Assembly (NCBI RefSeq): GCF_009177095.1
Contig: NZ_AP021861.1
Span: 2,896,501-2,960,500 of the forward strand
Length of the DNA stretch: 64,000 bases
Direction of reading: 5' to 3'
Origin: Lacipirellula parvula
GTDB taxonomy: Bacteria > Planctomycetota > Planctomycetia > Pirellulales > Lacipirellulaceae
A model generated the notes under the pieces. That model saw only the letters and a program-made list of their open reading frames with translations. It did not search any database and was not told the origin of the DNA. Position numbers and translations under genes: made by a program. Of this stretch, positions 10,701-17,245 are shown in pieces (the stretch's first letter is position 1; the number at the start of each line of letters is the position of its first letter).

Positions 10701-11066
10701 CATGAATCCTTGGTGATCAATCGTCGTGTAACTCTCGGCAACGGCGGTGAGCACGATCCAATCGTCCTCATGCGCCGCAACGACGTCGGCGCGATAGGCG
10801 TCGATCGCGTGCATCTCGTTGAGCTGCTGCAGGCAAGAGAGGGCGCTGTAAAAGTCTTCCGCCAGCGCGCGAGAGTCGTCGGCCTTGTCGTTAAGCGTAA
10901 TCGCGCGGAACTTAACGAGCGCATCCTTGAAATTGCCATCCTTCATCAATTGCCGCGCTTGTTCGCGCTCCGTTGCCGGCGGCGCTGCTCCGTTCAACTG
11001 GTGAACGCTGGCAGCCGTCGCCGCCAAAACCGTCAGAATCGCCGCGACCTTGAAAAAATTCGTCAT
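4749..11066 (-). CDS. Alpha-2-macroglobulin family protein with intact thioester motif
   Basis: 2105 residues with a signal peptide (about 1-27). Bacterial alpha-2-macroglobulins are periplasmic protease traps. Visible hallmarks: the MG2-like entry TDRPVYRPDQEVKFKF near residue 645, a long series of beta-sandwich repeats, the glycine/methionine/alanine-rich bait-like stretch near 1240-1290, and PYGCTEQTLNRF with Cys1525 and Gln1528 forming the thioester. The C-terminal half has alpha/alpha-toroid repeats (GGWGWFSGW, IWWYWYGSENEAMAYY) and ends in a receptor-binding-like domain. It is longer than the roughly 1500-1650 residues usual for the E. coli types. A PbpC-type transpeptidase, the common partner of this family, is not beside it. 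The family call is very firm; the trapped protease is unknown. Confidence 0.95.
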   Translation of the reverse strand: MTNFFKVAAILTVLAATAASVHQLNGAAPPATEREQARQLMKDGNFKDALVKFRAITLNDKADDSRALAEDFYSALSCLQQLNEMHAIDAYRADVVAAHEDDWIVLTAVAESYTTIDHQGFMIAGEFRRGQHRGGGKVVNAVERDRVRALQLYQQAFELAAKAPDARKTEEARRLLSGYANAVLNGGSYRQPFLLQMLTDVGTLPDYEDGWGYRYNSGPQGAPVDEAGNPIFYDVPADWKSARNDGERWRWLLAERTVWQPGAGIDEWRERADFLVSQFGVQTMADYGWWFAQNSDDAEVTKSMFALHTLADDETMAKLATGIKRFKLPEEQNYIALRKRIVENTEAPAHDWQQAKSALAQEFENRRQYPRAAQEWKELFASSPTSTPYRERFEQIVGNWGRLEPVETQPAWKGATLEYRYRNGKRVEFTARAIKVPELLADMKKYLQSQPKQLDWDQMNLENLGHRLVVNGQEKYLGAEAARWSLELEPREAHFDRRVTVTTPLQKAGAYLLTAKMEKGNTHNVVVWVADTAIVKKPLENEALYYVADAVTGQPIPKCNVEFFGYWNEPVDQGASYRVNTKNFAEKTDAAGMVKLPADEANRRFQWIATASTPDGRLAYLGFSGVWSGQYIDEQYKQVKVFTITDRPVYRPDQEVKFKFWVANAQFDQPDASPYAGQSFVVEILDARGEKVYTKSLVAGAYGGIDGVFKLPQGAALGQYQLNVVNHGGGSFRVEEYKKPEFEVTVDAPSEPVKLGDKITAKISAKYYFGSPVTEGTVKYKVLRTSFNEPWFPPAPWDWLYGPGYWWFGENYTWFPGWRHWGCMRPQPPWFWQAPEQPEVVAEQEAELRPDGTYEITIDTAAAKQFHPNTDHSYQIQAEVVDQSRRSIVAEGRVLVAREPFKVYVWTNRGFYRTGETMELDMAARTIDGKPVKARGELQLLKINYEEGKPVENEVAKWDVPTDAQGRASFQVKASEPGQYRLSYKVTKKRGDESVAIEGGQVIVVRGEGFDGTDFRFNAVEVIADKREYAPGEKVQLQVSSNRAGSTVLLFLRPANGVYLPPQVVTLKGKSTVVEVPVELRDMPNFFVEAMTVHGGKLHTAVREIFVPPAKRIVNVEVVPSSDAFLPGQKAKVQVKLTGADGKPVVASTVIAMYDKALEYISGGGNVPDIREFFWKWRRSHSPQSETSLSRVEYPVTKPNEKVMQDLGVFGGSTVDVGQSLSFASGGAMAGAALADGRMMRSGGQPMAMALGAPMAPAAPAPEGAMFKAELADARTQNAPSDGGGEMAQPTVRQNFADTALWVANLETNAEGLAEVELTMPENLTAWKINVWSMGLGTRVGEGSAETVTRKNIIVRLQAPRFFVETDEVVLSAVVHNYLKEAKQVRVRLDLQGNTLELHDSKSEAGNKIPQFSEIQYEIPAGGEQRVDWRVKAVREGEATIRMSALTDAESDAMQQSFPVLVHGMLKTESYSGVIRPSEESGKFTINVPEKRRAEQTRLEVRYSPTLAGAMVDALPYLVDYPYGCTEQTLNRFLPAVLTQKTLQQMGVDLKAIQEKRTNLNAQEIGDDKARAEQWKRFDRNSVFDEAELTNVVKAGVNRLTEMQLSDGGWGWFSGWGEHSTAHTTATVVRGLLVAKQNDVAIVPGVVERGVEWLQRYQREELAKLDNWDREAKKRRNEGAPAKSEADNLDALVYLVLTEAERAGASPPPAGVPTEESVDPADNTATTRNRMRGYLYQDRTKLAVYSLATFGLALEIEKAGVADQKSESAIAVADMLKMVMQNLSQYVKQDDDNQTAWLDLPGGIWWYWYGSENEAMAYYLKLLVANEPKSEVAPRLVKYLLNNRKHGTYWNSTRDTALVVEAFADYLKATGEAKPNLSLEVLVDGELKKAVEITAETLFTFDNALVLEGAALAAGEHTVELRKKGDGPIYFNGYLTNFTLEDDIKAAGLELKVNRKFYKLTPAEKTAAVAGGRGEVVEQQVEKYDRSEITSLQELKSGDLVEVELTVDSKNDYEYVMLEDMKAAGFEALEVRSGYNGNELGAYVEFRDERVVLFCRTLARGQHSVSYRLRAEIPGRFSALPAKGSGMYAPELRANSDEFKVQIAD

Positions 11067-11474
11067 GAGTTGCCGCCCGTATGTTGAACTCCCGCAGGCT
11101 CCGCCGCGTGGAGAATTTCAGCCGATTGATTGGCTTGCTACGCCCTAGTTTTATGCCACCGCTGTGGGACTGGTCCACCCGAACCGTTCGCTTCCTGTTT
11201 GCTTACGCCTGTGTCCTGCGAAGGTCATTCGCTGGAGCGCGAGCGATATTTTCGACGCCCGCTCCGCCAAAAAGTTCCCCGCCACGGCCAAAAACGCCCA
11301 TTGTGCGGGTTGTACCCGCCAAACGGCTCGCCACATTTCCGGCTCCCTGATCCCCGCTTCCCCGCCATTCCCCACGAAAAACCTAGATTTGCAAGCGCTC
11401 CGGCGACCCGTCTGCAACGTCGCCGTCGGCGTGAGCTTCAGGCCAGTCCACCACCGCTCCCGGGCCATCGAACC
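11067..11474. other. 408-nt divergent intergenic region
   Basis: Lies between the start of the alpha-2-macroglobulin gene (minus) and the likely GTG start of the sugar transferase (plus). It must hold the promoters of both. I see no convincing hairpin repeat or operator. An in-frame ATG at 11130 would extend the sugar transferase by 115 residues, but that translation is Arg/Pro-rich and looks non-coding. Confidence 0.5.
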
Positions 11475-12887
11475 GTGTCAGGCAACGACAACGTCCGCTT
11501 TCGCTCACATCGTTCGATCGTCGATCTCGCGTACCGTCTGTCGGACGCGGCGGCGATCATCGCGGCTGCGCTGGTTGCCATCGAGTTCACGCCCGACGCG
11601 CCTATTTCCAGTCTCGCCATCGTCGTCGGCACGACGCTGCTGATTCATGTCGTTGCGATCGAGGTCAGCGGCCTCTACCGCAATTGGCGCGGTTCGAAAA
11701 TCGCTCGCGAACTCTGGTGCGTTATCATCACCTGGGTGTATGTGGCGCCGACGGTCCTCGGCATCGGGTTGCTCACCCAAACGAACGCCGAGTTCAGCTA
11801 CGCTAGCAAAATTTGTTGGCTCGCGCTCACGCCGGTCGCCATGGCCGCCGGCCGCATCGTGATGCGCATGTTGTTGCGGCAACTTCGCATGCGCGGCTTC
11901 AACTCCCGCAAGTTCGCCATTTGCGGCATGAACCGCCTCGGCATGCAACTAGCCGCCAACATTCAAAATTCCCCCGAACTTGGTTTGCAGTTCGTCGGCT
12001 ACTTCGACGACCGCCCCGAACGCCGCACCAACGAAGCCACCGGCGCCCAACTCCATCAGGCCGGCAACCTCACGCAACTCGTCGAACTCGCCCGCACCGG
12101 CGAGGTCGACATGATCTACATCACCTTCCCGATGCGGGCCGAAGAACGGATTCGCACCTACCTCGGCAAACTAGGCGATACCACCGCCTCGGTCTACATC
12201 GTTCCCGACTTCTTCGTGTTCCAGATGCTCAGCGCCCGCTGGAACCAGATCGACGGCTTGCCGGTCGTCAGCGTGTTCGAAACGCCGATGAGCGGCATCG
12301 ACGGCGTCTTCAAGCGGCTGTTCGATTTGGTCGTCGGCACGTGCGTGCTGGCGCTCGTCGCCGTGCCGATGCTGATCATCGCCGCCGCGATCAAGCTCAC
12401 CTCGCCCGGCCCCGTCTTCTTCCGCCAGAAGCGTTACGGCCTCAGCGGCGAGCAGATCGGCGTCTGGAAGTTCCGCAGCATGCGCGTCTGCGAAAACGGC
12501 GCCGAGGTGAAACAAGCCTCGCGCACCGATGATCGCATCACCCCCTTGGGCCGCATCCTCCGCAAAACGTCACTCGACGAACTGCCGCAACTGTTCAACG
12601 TCCTCGACGGCAGCATGTCGCTCGTCGGCCCGCGCCCGCACGCGAACGCCCACAACGAGCAGTACCGCCCGCTGATCGACGGCTACATGCTCCGGCACAA
12701 GGTGAAGCCGGGCATCACCGGCCTGGCCCAAGTGAGCGGCGCCCGCGGCGAGACCGAAACGCTCGACAAGATGGAACGCCGCATCGAGTTCGACCACCGC
12801 TACATCCGCGAATGGTCGCTGTGGATGGACTGCAAAATTCTCATCAAGACGTTCCTCGTCGTCTTCCGCCAAGAGAACGCGTACTAA
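11475..12887 (+). CDS. Undecaprenyl-phosphate sugar phosphotransferase (WcaJ/EpsE-type initiating glycosyltransferase)
   Basis: 470 residues from the GTG at 11475, matching the usual 460-480 of polyprenyl glycosylphosphotransferases. The N-terminal half has several membrane helices followed by a CoA-binding-like Rossmann region (KFAICGMNRLGMQLAANI). The C-terminal half is the bacterial sugar transferase domain: KRLFDLVVGTCVLALVAVPM, a membrane hairpin, then [50 protein letters not shown] and KPGITGLAQVSG. It transfers a hexose-1-phosphate from a nucleotide sugar to undecaprenyl phosphate to begin repeat-unit synthesis. It stands alone, 13 kb from the exopolysaccharide locus, which has its own enzyme of the same superfamily (26250-27362). 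A terminator follows. Confidence 0.92.
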   Translation: MSGNDNVRFRSHRSIVDLAYRLSDAAAIIAAALVAIEFTPDAPISSLAIVVGTTLLIHVVAIEVSGLYRNWRGSKIARELWCVIITWVYVAPTVLGIGLLTQTNAEFSYASKICWLALTPVAMAAGRIVMRMLLRQLRMRGFNSRKFAICGMNRLGMQLAANIQNSPELGLQFVGYFDDRPERRTNEATGAQLHQAGNLTQLVELARTGEVDMIYITFPMRAEERIRTYLGKLGDTTASVYIVPDFFVFQMLSARWNQIDGLPVVSVFETPMSGIDGVFKRLFDLVVGTCVLALVAVPMLIIAAAIKLTSPGPVFFRQKRYGLSGEQIGVWKFRSMRVCENGAEVKQASRTDDRITPLGRILRKTSLDELPQLFNVLDGSMSLVGPRPHANAHNEQYRPLIDGYMLRHKVKPGITGLAQVSGARGETETLDKMERRIEFDHRYIREWSLWMDCKILIKTFLVVFRQENAY

Positions 12888-12890
12888 TCG

Positions 12891-12912
12891 CGCTGCTGCG
12901 GCAGCGTTTTTT
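12891..12912 (+). terminator. Rho-independent terminator of the sugar transferase gene
   Basis: CGCTGC-tgcg-GCAGCG stem-loop (12891-12906) directly followed by six T residues, starting 3 nt after the stop codon. Confidence 0.85.
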
Positions 12913-12937
12913 GTGGGAGGCGTCTCCGACGCCGATT
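12912..12937. repeat. GGCGTCTCCGACGCC dispersed repeat, copy 1
   Basis: A 26-nt unit starting TGTGGGA and containing the self-hairpin GGCGTC-TCC-GACGCC. The same unit is at 20205-20230, and a degenerate inverted pair lies inside a coding sequence at 42803-42892. Confidence 0.8.
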
Positions 12938-13012
12938 TCGCGTTGCCTTTCAAGCGAGCCGGGTCGTCCCGACCCCGGCGCGCCTCCGCTACGTAGTAAC
13001 AGCAGCGAAGAC

Positions 13013-13151
13013 GCACCGCTAATAAACGCTAACAAGCGCTAATAAAAAGAAAGAGTGTGTGCGAATCACTGTCATGTGATGGCTGCCGCATCTCATTTCA
13101 ACTTTCGTATTCGCATTTTGTTAGCGACCGATCAGCGTCAATCAGCGGTGC
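13013..13151. repeat. Word-repeat hairpin element (CGCTAA words), arms 13013-13042 and 13121-13151
   Basis: The left arm begins GCACCGCT and carries three imperfect copies of a roughly 10-nt CGCTAAnAA word; the right arm is their imperfect reverse complement, ending AGCGGTGC. The loop is 78 nt. It sits in the 396-nt gap between the sugar transferase and the helix-hairpin-helix gene. Confidence 0.7.
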
Positions 13152-13253
13152 CAGTAGCTTGCCCATCTTCACACCCCCTAGGCACGCCATTCGCTCCCCA
13201 AATTTCCCTAACCAAAAGACTTCCCCAATTCCGCGGCCTGCATAGAATGGAAA

Positions 13254-13267
13254 TGTACACCAGTACA
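13254..13267. promoter_or_regulatory. TGTAC-N4-GTACA inverted repeat upstream of the HhH gene (LexA-like operator candidate)
   Basis: TGTAC-ACCA-GTACA is a perfect 5-bp inverted repeat with a 4-nt spacer, ending 16 nt before the ATG at 13284. A TAGAAT hexamer at 13243-13248 could be a -10 box, which would place the palindrome over the transcription start, a typical repressor position. The layout is like that of LexA boxes (5-N4-5) in several phyla. Identity of the regulator is inference. Confidence 0.4.
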
Positions 13268-13283
13268 CTAATGGAGCCGCCCG

Positions 13284-13904
13284 ATGATTCGCACCAATCA
13301 GAGCCGCCGTTCCGCTAACGTCCCCGTCGTCACGAATGAGGAGATCGCCCAGACCTTGGTCGAAATCTCCGACCTCCTCGAACGGCAGGGGGCCAATCCC
13401 TACCGCATCCGCGCCTACCGGCAAGGCGCCGAGACGATCGCGATGTGTCCGACGCCGCTGCAGATGATTCTCGCCCGCGGCGGCATTCGCGGGCTCATGG
13501 AACTCCGCGGTATCGGCGATTCGCTCGCCGCCGCGGTGCAAAAAATCATCCACGCCAAACGCCTGCCGCTGCTTGAGCGACTGCGCGGCGGCGGGGCGCC
13601 CGAACGGCTCTTCAGCACGGTCGCCGACATCGGCCCGAAGTTGGCAACGAGGATTCACGAACAACTCGGCATCCGCACGCTCACGCAGCTCGAAGCCGCA
13701 GCGTGGGACGGCCGTTTGGCCCGCGTCCCCGGCATGGGCGAGAAGCGGATTCGTGCCGTGCGAGAATCGATCGCCGGCCGCTTCCGCCGCAGCGCGAACC
13801 CGACGCCACCACCCGTGCCGCTGCCCACGAACTCGCAGGTGGCGGCTGCCGCTGATCCCACGAAGCCCGCCGAAGCCCCGCGCCATCAGGGCATGCTCTG
13901 GTAA
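13284..13904 (+). CDS. Helix-hairpin-helix DNA-binding protein resembling the N-terminal part of PolX
   Basis: 206 residues. Residues about 14-80 resemble the 8-kDa lyase-like domain at the start of PolX-family polymerases (IAQTLVEISDLLERQGANPYRIRAYRQGAETI, shown here only to mark the region, is conserved in type). Two helix-hairpin-helix motifs follow: LMELRGIGDSLAAAV and a second at DIGPKLATRIHEQLG, with a third GMGEKRIRAV. There is no polymerase palm or PHP domain, so this is a stand-alone binding module. GGAG lies 8-11 nt before the ATG. A LexA-like palindrome precedes it, which suggests a DNA damage role; this is inference. Confidence 0.8.
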   Translation: MIRTNQSRRSANVPVVTNEEIAQTLVEISDLLERQGANPYRIRAYRQGAETIAMCPTPLQMILARGGIRGLMELRGIGDSLAAAVQKIIHAKRLPLLERLRGGGAPERLFSTVADIGPKLATRIHEQLGIRTLTQLEAAAWDGRLARVPGMGEKRIRAVRESIAGRFRRSANPTPPPVPLPTNSQVAAAADPTKPAEAPRHQGMLW

Positions 13905-13917
13905 TCGCTGCGGGAAG

Positions 13918-14484
13918 TCTCTCGCAGAGGCGCAGAGACGCAGAGGATCGGCAGCGACGTCTCCTTCTTCTTACTCGACCGGTGACTCGAACCGACTACG
14001 GCGGGGGAACTGCGGCGGCTCTCTTAGTGATCGCCACGCGGCCCAAAACGGGATGGTAACGAGACCGAGTATGTCTTGAGTCCACCATGGCGGCGCCTTA
14101 TCCTCGGCCGCCTCTTGGATTCCGTCCGCCAACCATACGGGATCATTCGCCACAATCACTCGGCTATACCCGTACTCTCGCAGGAAGGCGCGCATCTCGT
14201 CCTTCGTGCGGACTGCTCGCAGTTCCTGGTACTGCTGATAGTTGAAGTACAAACCAACGATGTGCCGCTTGCCAAACTCGGCAATTAATCTGGCGCCTAG
14301 CGAGTGCGTGGGTTGAGCTTCTGCAGCCATCAAGATTCGACCATCTAGAAACGATAATTGGCCTCTTGGCCGCTAGTTCTCACACAGCGAACAGATGATA
14401 AATCTCATGCTGACCCGCGAAGGGCGTTGCCTACTGTCGAAAGCAGCGCGTTATCTCTCTGCGCCTTTGCGCCTCTGCGAGAGA
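13918..14484. repeat. Word-repeat inverted arms (13918-13945 and 14457-14484) bracketing a gene
   Basis: Two 28-nt arms match as inverted repeats at 26 of 28 positions. Each consists of three imperfect copies of an 8-nt word (CTCTGCGC / CTTTGCGC / CTCTGCGA). Unlike the other elements the interval is about 510 nt and contains the gene 13971-14330. Confidence 0.85.
13971..14330 (-). CDS. Hypothetical protein carried between inverted word-repeat arms
   Basis: 119 residues from the ATG at 14330. It reads as a compact soluble alpha/beta protein: RHIVGLYFNYQQYQELRAVRT, given as the central segment start, then AFLREYGYSRVIVAND and a Trp-rich PPWWTQDILGLVTIPFWAAW near the C-terminus. I do not recognise the family. 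It is bracketed by 28-nt inverted repeats 26 nt beyond its stop and 127 nt before its start, so it could be cargo of the repeat element or have been there first. Reading-frame quality is moderate. Confidence 0.5.
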   Translation of the reverse strand: MAAEAQPTHSLGARLIAEFGKRHIVGLYFNYQQYQELRAVRTKDEMRAFLREYGYSRVIVANDPVWLADGIQEAAEDKAPPWWTQDILGLVTIPFWAAWRSLREPPQFPRRSRFESPVE

Positions 14485-14509
14485 ATTGCATTTAAAATGC
14501 CGCGGAATC

Positions 14510-14884
14510 TCAGCGTCCTCGCGTGCCCCACCATGCCATCCAAATCATGACGGCCTGCAGCGGCAGCCGCAACAGATGTCCCCACAGCGGCACATCGTGG
14601 CCCGCTACCGGGATATCGTTCATCGCGATGTGGATATTGGCAGGAAAAATCGCAATCAGCAAGGCGATGACGCCCAGGCCGGCCCAACGCCGCGTCCAAG
14701 GGAGCAGCATTCCGACGCCGCCGGCGATTTCAAAGACGCCGCTCAGGTAAACGAGCGGCAGATGCGCCGGAAGATAGGGCGGCATCATCGGCAAATAGAC
14801 TCCGGGCCGCAGCAGGTGCAGAGTCCCGGACGCAATCAGCAGGGCTGACAGCGTTCCTACGGCGATCCACTTGCCGATTGTCAT
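14510..14884 (-). CDS. DoxX-like four-helix membrane protein
   Basis: 124 residues from the ATG at 14884 (AGGGG upstream). Four hydrophobic helices: 6-22, 45-66, 70-90 and 100-118. The motif LVYLSGVFEIAGGVGMLLP and the charged/helix pattern fit the DoxX family of small quinone- or redox-linked membrane proteins. It is separated from the thioredoxin-type gene upstream by a word-repeat hairpin, so co-transcription is uncertain. Confidence 0.8.
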   Translation of the reverse strand: MTIGKWIAVGTLSALLIASGTLHLLRPGVYLPMMPPYLPAHLPLVYLSGVFEIAGGVGMLLPWTRRWAGLGVIALLIAIFPANIHIAMNDIPVAGHDVPLWGHLLRLPLQAVMIWMAWWGTRGR

Positions 14885-14949
14885 CCGAACGAATTCCCCT
14901 CGAGTAAGGCAGCCGCAAGCTAGTATGCGCTCAGATGAGAGAGAAGAAG

Positions 14950-15033
14950 TCTCACGCAAAGGCGCGAAGGCGCAAAGATAAATTCAAAGACATTTGCGAT
15001 CGTTTCTTTGCGCCTTCGCGCCTTTGCGTGAGA
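14950..15033. repeat. Word-repeat hairpin element (CTTTGCGC words), 28-nt perfect arms
   Basis: Arms 14950-14977 and 15006-15033 are perfect inverted repeats around a 28-nt loop. Each arm is CTTTGCGC-CTTCGCGC-CTTTGCGTGAGA or its complement, i.e. an 8-nt word repeated three times with single-base variation. A T-rich tract follows on the + side. The same word set occurs inverted at 52150-52220. Confidence 0.92.
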
Positions 15034-15056
15034 TGTTTTTTTAGCAACCAAGTAAC

Positions 15057-15695
15057 TCAGCCCGCTTCCTTTAGCAGTTTTTCGACGGCCGCGTCGATAT
15101 CCTCCGCCGTGAACGCCCGTTCGGCAGCCGGATCGACTTCGAATACTTCCCGCAGCTTGCCGCTGCGGTCGTACAGTTTGTAGTGGGGCGCCGAGCCGCT
15201 CGTGATCTCAAACGCCTCCATCGCCTCCGACCCGCCGCCGAGATTGCTGTGCAGGTGCATCACCGGGGCGTCGCCGACGCGCTTCGCAAGTTGCGCCGCC
15301 GCTTTCGCGCCGTCCTCCGGTTCGTCGAGACTGACGGTCATCACGACGAGGCCGTCGTCGGCATGCTTCTTAGCGACTTCGGCTGTGTGCGGCAGTTGAG
15401 CGAGGCAAGGAATACACCACGTCGCCCAAAAGTCGACGAGCACCACCTTTCCTTTTTGCTCCGCGACGAGGGCGTCGAAGGCTGCGCGATCGACCGGTTG
15501 CAATTCGATAGCCACATCCGCCGCTGGCGGCTTAACTTCGCCCTGCTCATGACTCACAGTCGATGAAACGGCAACCGAGTCGGCGGCGGCCGGCGCACTC
15601 GCCGGCCCGCCGCAACCCGTACTACTCAGCGTCGCCGCGCCGCACGCGACGGCAATCATCGTTGCCGCCAACCGCGGCCAAGCTCGCTCAATCAT
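15057..15695 (-). CDS. TlpA-like thioredoxin-fold lipoprotein
   Basis: 212 residues from the ATG at 15695. The N-terminus has a hydrophobic stretch ending in the lipobox-like LSSTGC, so it is probably lipid-anchored outside the cytoplasmic membrane. A thioredoxin domain follows (about 80-210): VVLVDFWATWCIPCLAQLP with redox pair WCIPC, and the cis-Pro region SAPHYKLYD. It probably reduces or isomerises thiols of secreted proteins. Its start overlaps the end of the upstream redoxin gene by 8 nt, so the two are co-translated. Its family is firm; its partner is not known. Confidence 0.88.
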   Translation of the reverse strand: MIERAWPRLAATMIAVACGAATLSSTGCGGPASAPAAADSVAVSSTVSHEQGEVKPPAADVAIELQPVDRAAFDALVAEQKGKVVLVDFWATWCIPCLAQLPHTAEVAKKHADDGLVVMTVSLDEPEDGAKAAAQLAKRVGDAPVMHLHSNLGGGSEAMEAFEITSGSAPHYKLYDRSGKLREVFEVDPAAERAFTAEDIDAAVEKLLKEAG

Positions 15696-16329
15696 AGTGA
15701 ATTCCGCAACCAAACTGCTTCGTTTCCGCGACTTGCGGCTTCTTCCCCCCGAGCACCGCTTCAACAGCGTCGCGCACATGGTGCTTCGACGCCTTCGCCG
15801 CGTCTTGGCTGTCATCGATGGCGCCCTTGTACACGACGTTCCGCTCCTTATCGAGCACGAACGCATGCGGCGTTACCGCGGCCCCGAAGGCCCGGCCGAT
15901 CTCTTGCGACGGATCGTACAGGTAGGCAAACTCAAAGCCCTTCGCTTCGCCGCGCTCTTTCATCGCCGGCAGCTTGTCGGCGTCGGCGTTGCTGACGTTG
16001 ATCGCGACGAGTTCGACCTTCTTGTCCTTGAAGTCGTGATCGAACTCAACCAGCCGCTCTTCGTAGGCCTTGGCCACAGGGCAGTGGTTGCAGGTGAAGA
16101 CGACCACCACGGCGTCGGCGTCCTTCAGATCAGCGAGCGCGTGCTTCTTGCCGTCGATCCCTTCGAGGTCGCTCCAGGCCGGAGCGGCGTCGCCGATCGC
16201 GAGGCCCTTCTTGGCTTCTTTCTTCGCTGCGGGCGTATCAGCCTGAACCGCGGGCGCTGCGAGCGATCCGCCTACCATCGCCAGCGCGGCGGCGATAATC
16301 GCAGCACGCAGGCCAAAAAACTTCCTCAT
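15688..16329 (-). CDS. Secreted redoxin (AhpC/TSA-like thioredoxin-fold) protein
   Basis: 213 residues with a signal peptide (about 1-30, cleaving near VQA). The domain starts at LAIGDAAPAWSDLEG and contains VVVFTCNHCPVAKAYEERL, a Cys-x-x-Cys in the place of the peroxidatic/thioredoxin active site, then FGAAVTPHAFVLDKE with the cis-Pro. This arrangement (CNHCP) is typical of the 'redoxin domain' thiol proteins common in planctomycetes. It precedes and overlaps the TlpA-like gene. Confidence 0.87.
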   Translation of the reverse strand: MRKFFGLRAAIIAAALAMVGGSLAAPAVQADTPAAKKEAKKGLAIGDAAPAWSDLEGIDGKKHALADLKDADAVVVVFTCNHCPVAKAYEERLVEFDHDFKDKKVELVAINVSNADADKLPAMKERGEAKGFEFAYLYDPSQEIGRAFGAAVTPHAFVLDKERNVVYKGAIDDSQDAAKASKHHVRDAVEAVLGGKKPQVAETKQFGCGIHYD

Positions 16330-16607
16330 CTCTCAATCTCCTGGGGTGAGAACGAAGTCGTCAACGTATGACGCTGAGAGTTATACCCCGCGCGCATGGC
16401 ATCGGCCACGCGACGGCGACGAACAACGGCAAAAAATTACCGCGAACCCCGCTGCGTTTGCTGGCGACGCGCGCACAACGACGACGAAGAGTTGATTCTT
16501 TCGACATCTGAAGAACGCCCCGAACCAAAGCTTCAAGGTGTGCGTACAGACTCGTTCAGCCAAGCGCAAGCTTGCAGCGGTTCAACGCATCGCATCGATC
16601 CGCTTCG

Positions 16608-17084
16608 TTAGCCGGCGTTCTTCAACATCGATCGACAAGCCGCCTCGCACGCGCGACACGACTCCGCGCACTGCTGCATGTGCTCGTCGTCTTTGAACGC
16701 ACCGCAAGCATCGCCGCACTTCTTGCACGCGTCCGCGCACGCCTTGCAGCTGATCTCCACGAACGGCCCGCCGCGCGCCATGATGCGCGCCGCCGCACTA
16801 CATAGCTCAGCGCAATCGCGGCAAGTCATCAGCGTTTCGAGATGCTTCGCATGACCTTCGGCCACATGCTTCGCGCAATGCGTTGAGCAGCTTTCGCACT
16901 CCCGCGCGCAGTCGCTACACGCCGTGGAGCAGGCGAGCATCTCGGCCGACAGGCCCTCGTGAGCATGCACATGGTCGGCATGCGCATCGCCTTCATGCTC
17001 ATGTTCGCCGCGGACGACGCCAGCGCCCGCGAGGCCCGCTGCGAACGCCGCTGCGCCAGCAGCGCTAAAGTGACGCCGATTCAT
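16608..17084 (-). CDS. Four-helix copper-storage-type protein (Csp/DUF326) with Tat-like signal
   Basis: 158 residues from the ATG at 17084, preceded by GGAGG at 7-nt spacing. The N-terminus MNRRHFSAAGAAAFAAG is a twin-arginine-type signal, followed by a His-rich linker (HEHEGDAHADHVHAHE). The mature part holds 18 Cys in repeated CxxxC / CxxC patterns (CSTACSDCARECESC, CKACADACKKCGDACG), the hallmark of Csp four-helix bundles that line their core with Cu(I)-binding thiols. Export folded and loaded through Tat would fit a periplasmic copper store. It lies beside two thioredoxin-fold proteins, so a copper/thiol theme is likely but inferred. Confidence 0.88.
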   Translation of the reverse strand: MNRRHFSAAGAAAFAAGLAGAGVVRGEHEHEGDAHADHVHAHEGLSAEMLACSTACSDCARECESCSTHCAKHVAEGHAKHLETLMTCRDCAELCSAAARIMARGGPFVEISCKACADACKKCGDACGAFKDDEHMQQCAESCRACEAACRSMLKNAG

Positions 17085-17245
17085 GATTATTCCTCCGCTC
17101 AAGGGTGGGAAAAGAGACGGCGGAAGCGCTGGGCACGCGGCGCCAACGCTTCCGCCGCTAGTGAGCGAAAGAATTTACGAGCAAATTTCACGCCGCCATC
17201 TTCCGAGCACGGCGCGATCGGCACAGATCAGCGAGTACGGCGGAT

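Noticed and set aside
11130-11474. N-terminal extension of the sugar transferase to the ATG at 11130
   Set aside because: The 115 extra residues are Arg/Pro-rich without a family match, and the GTG at 11475 gives the normal length.
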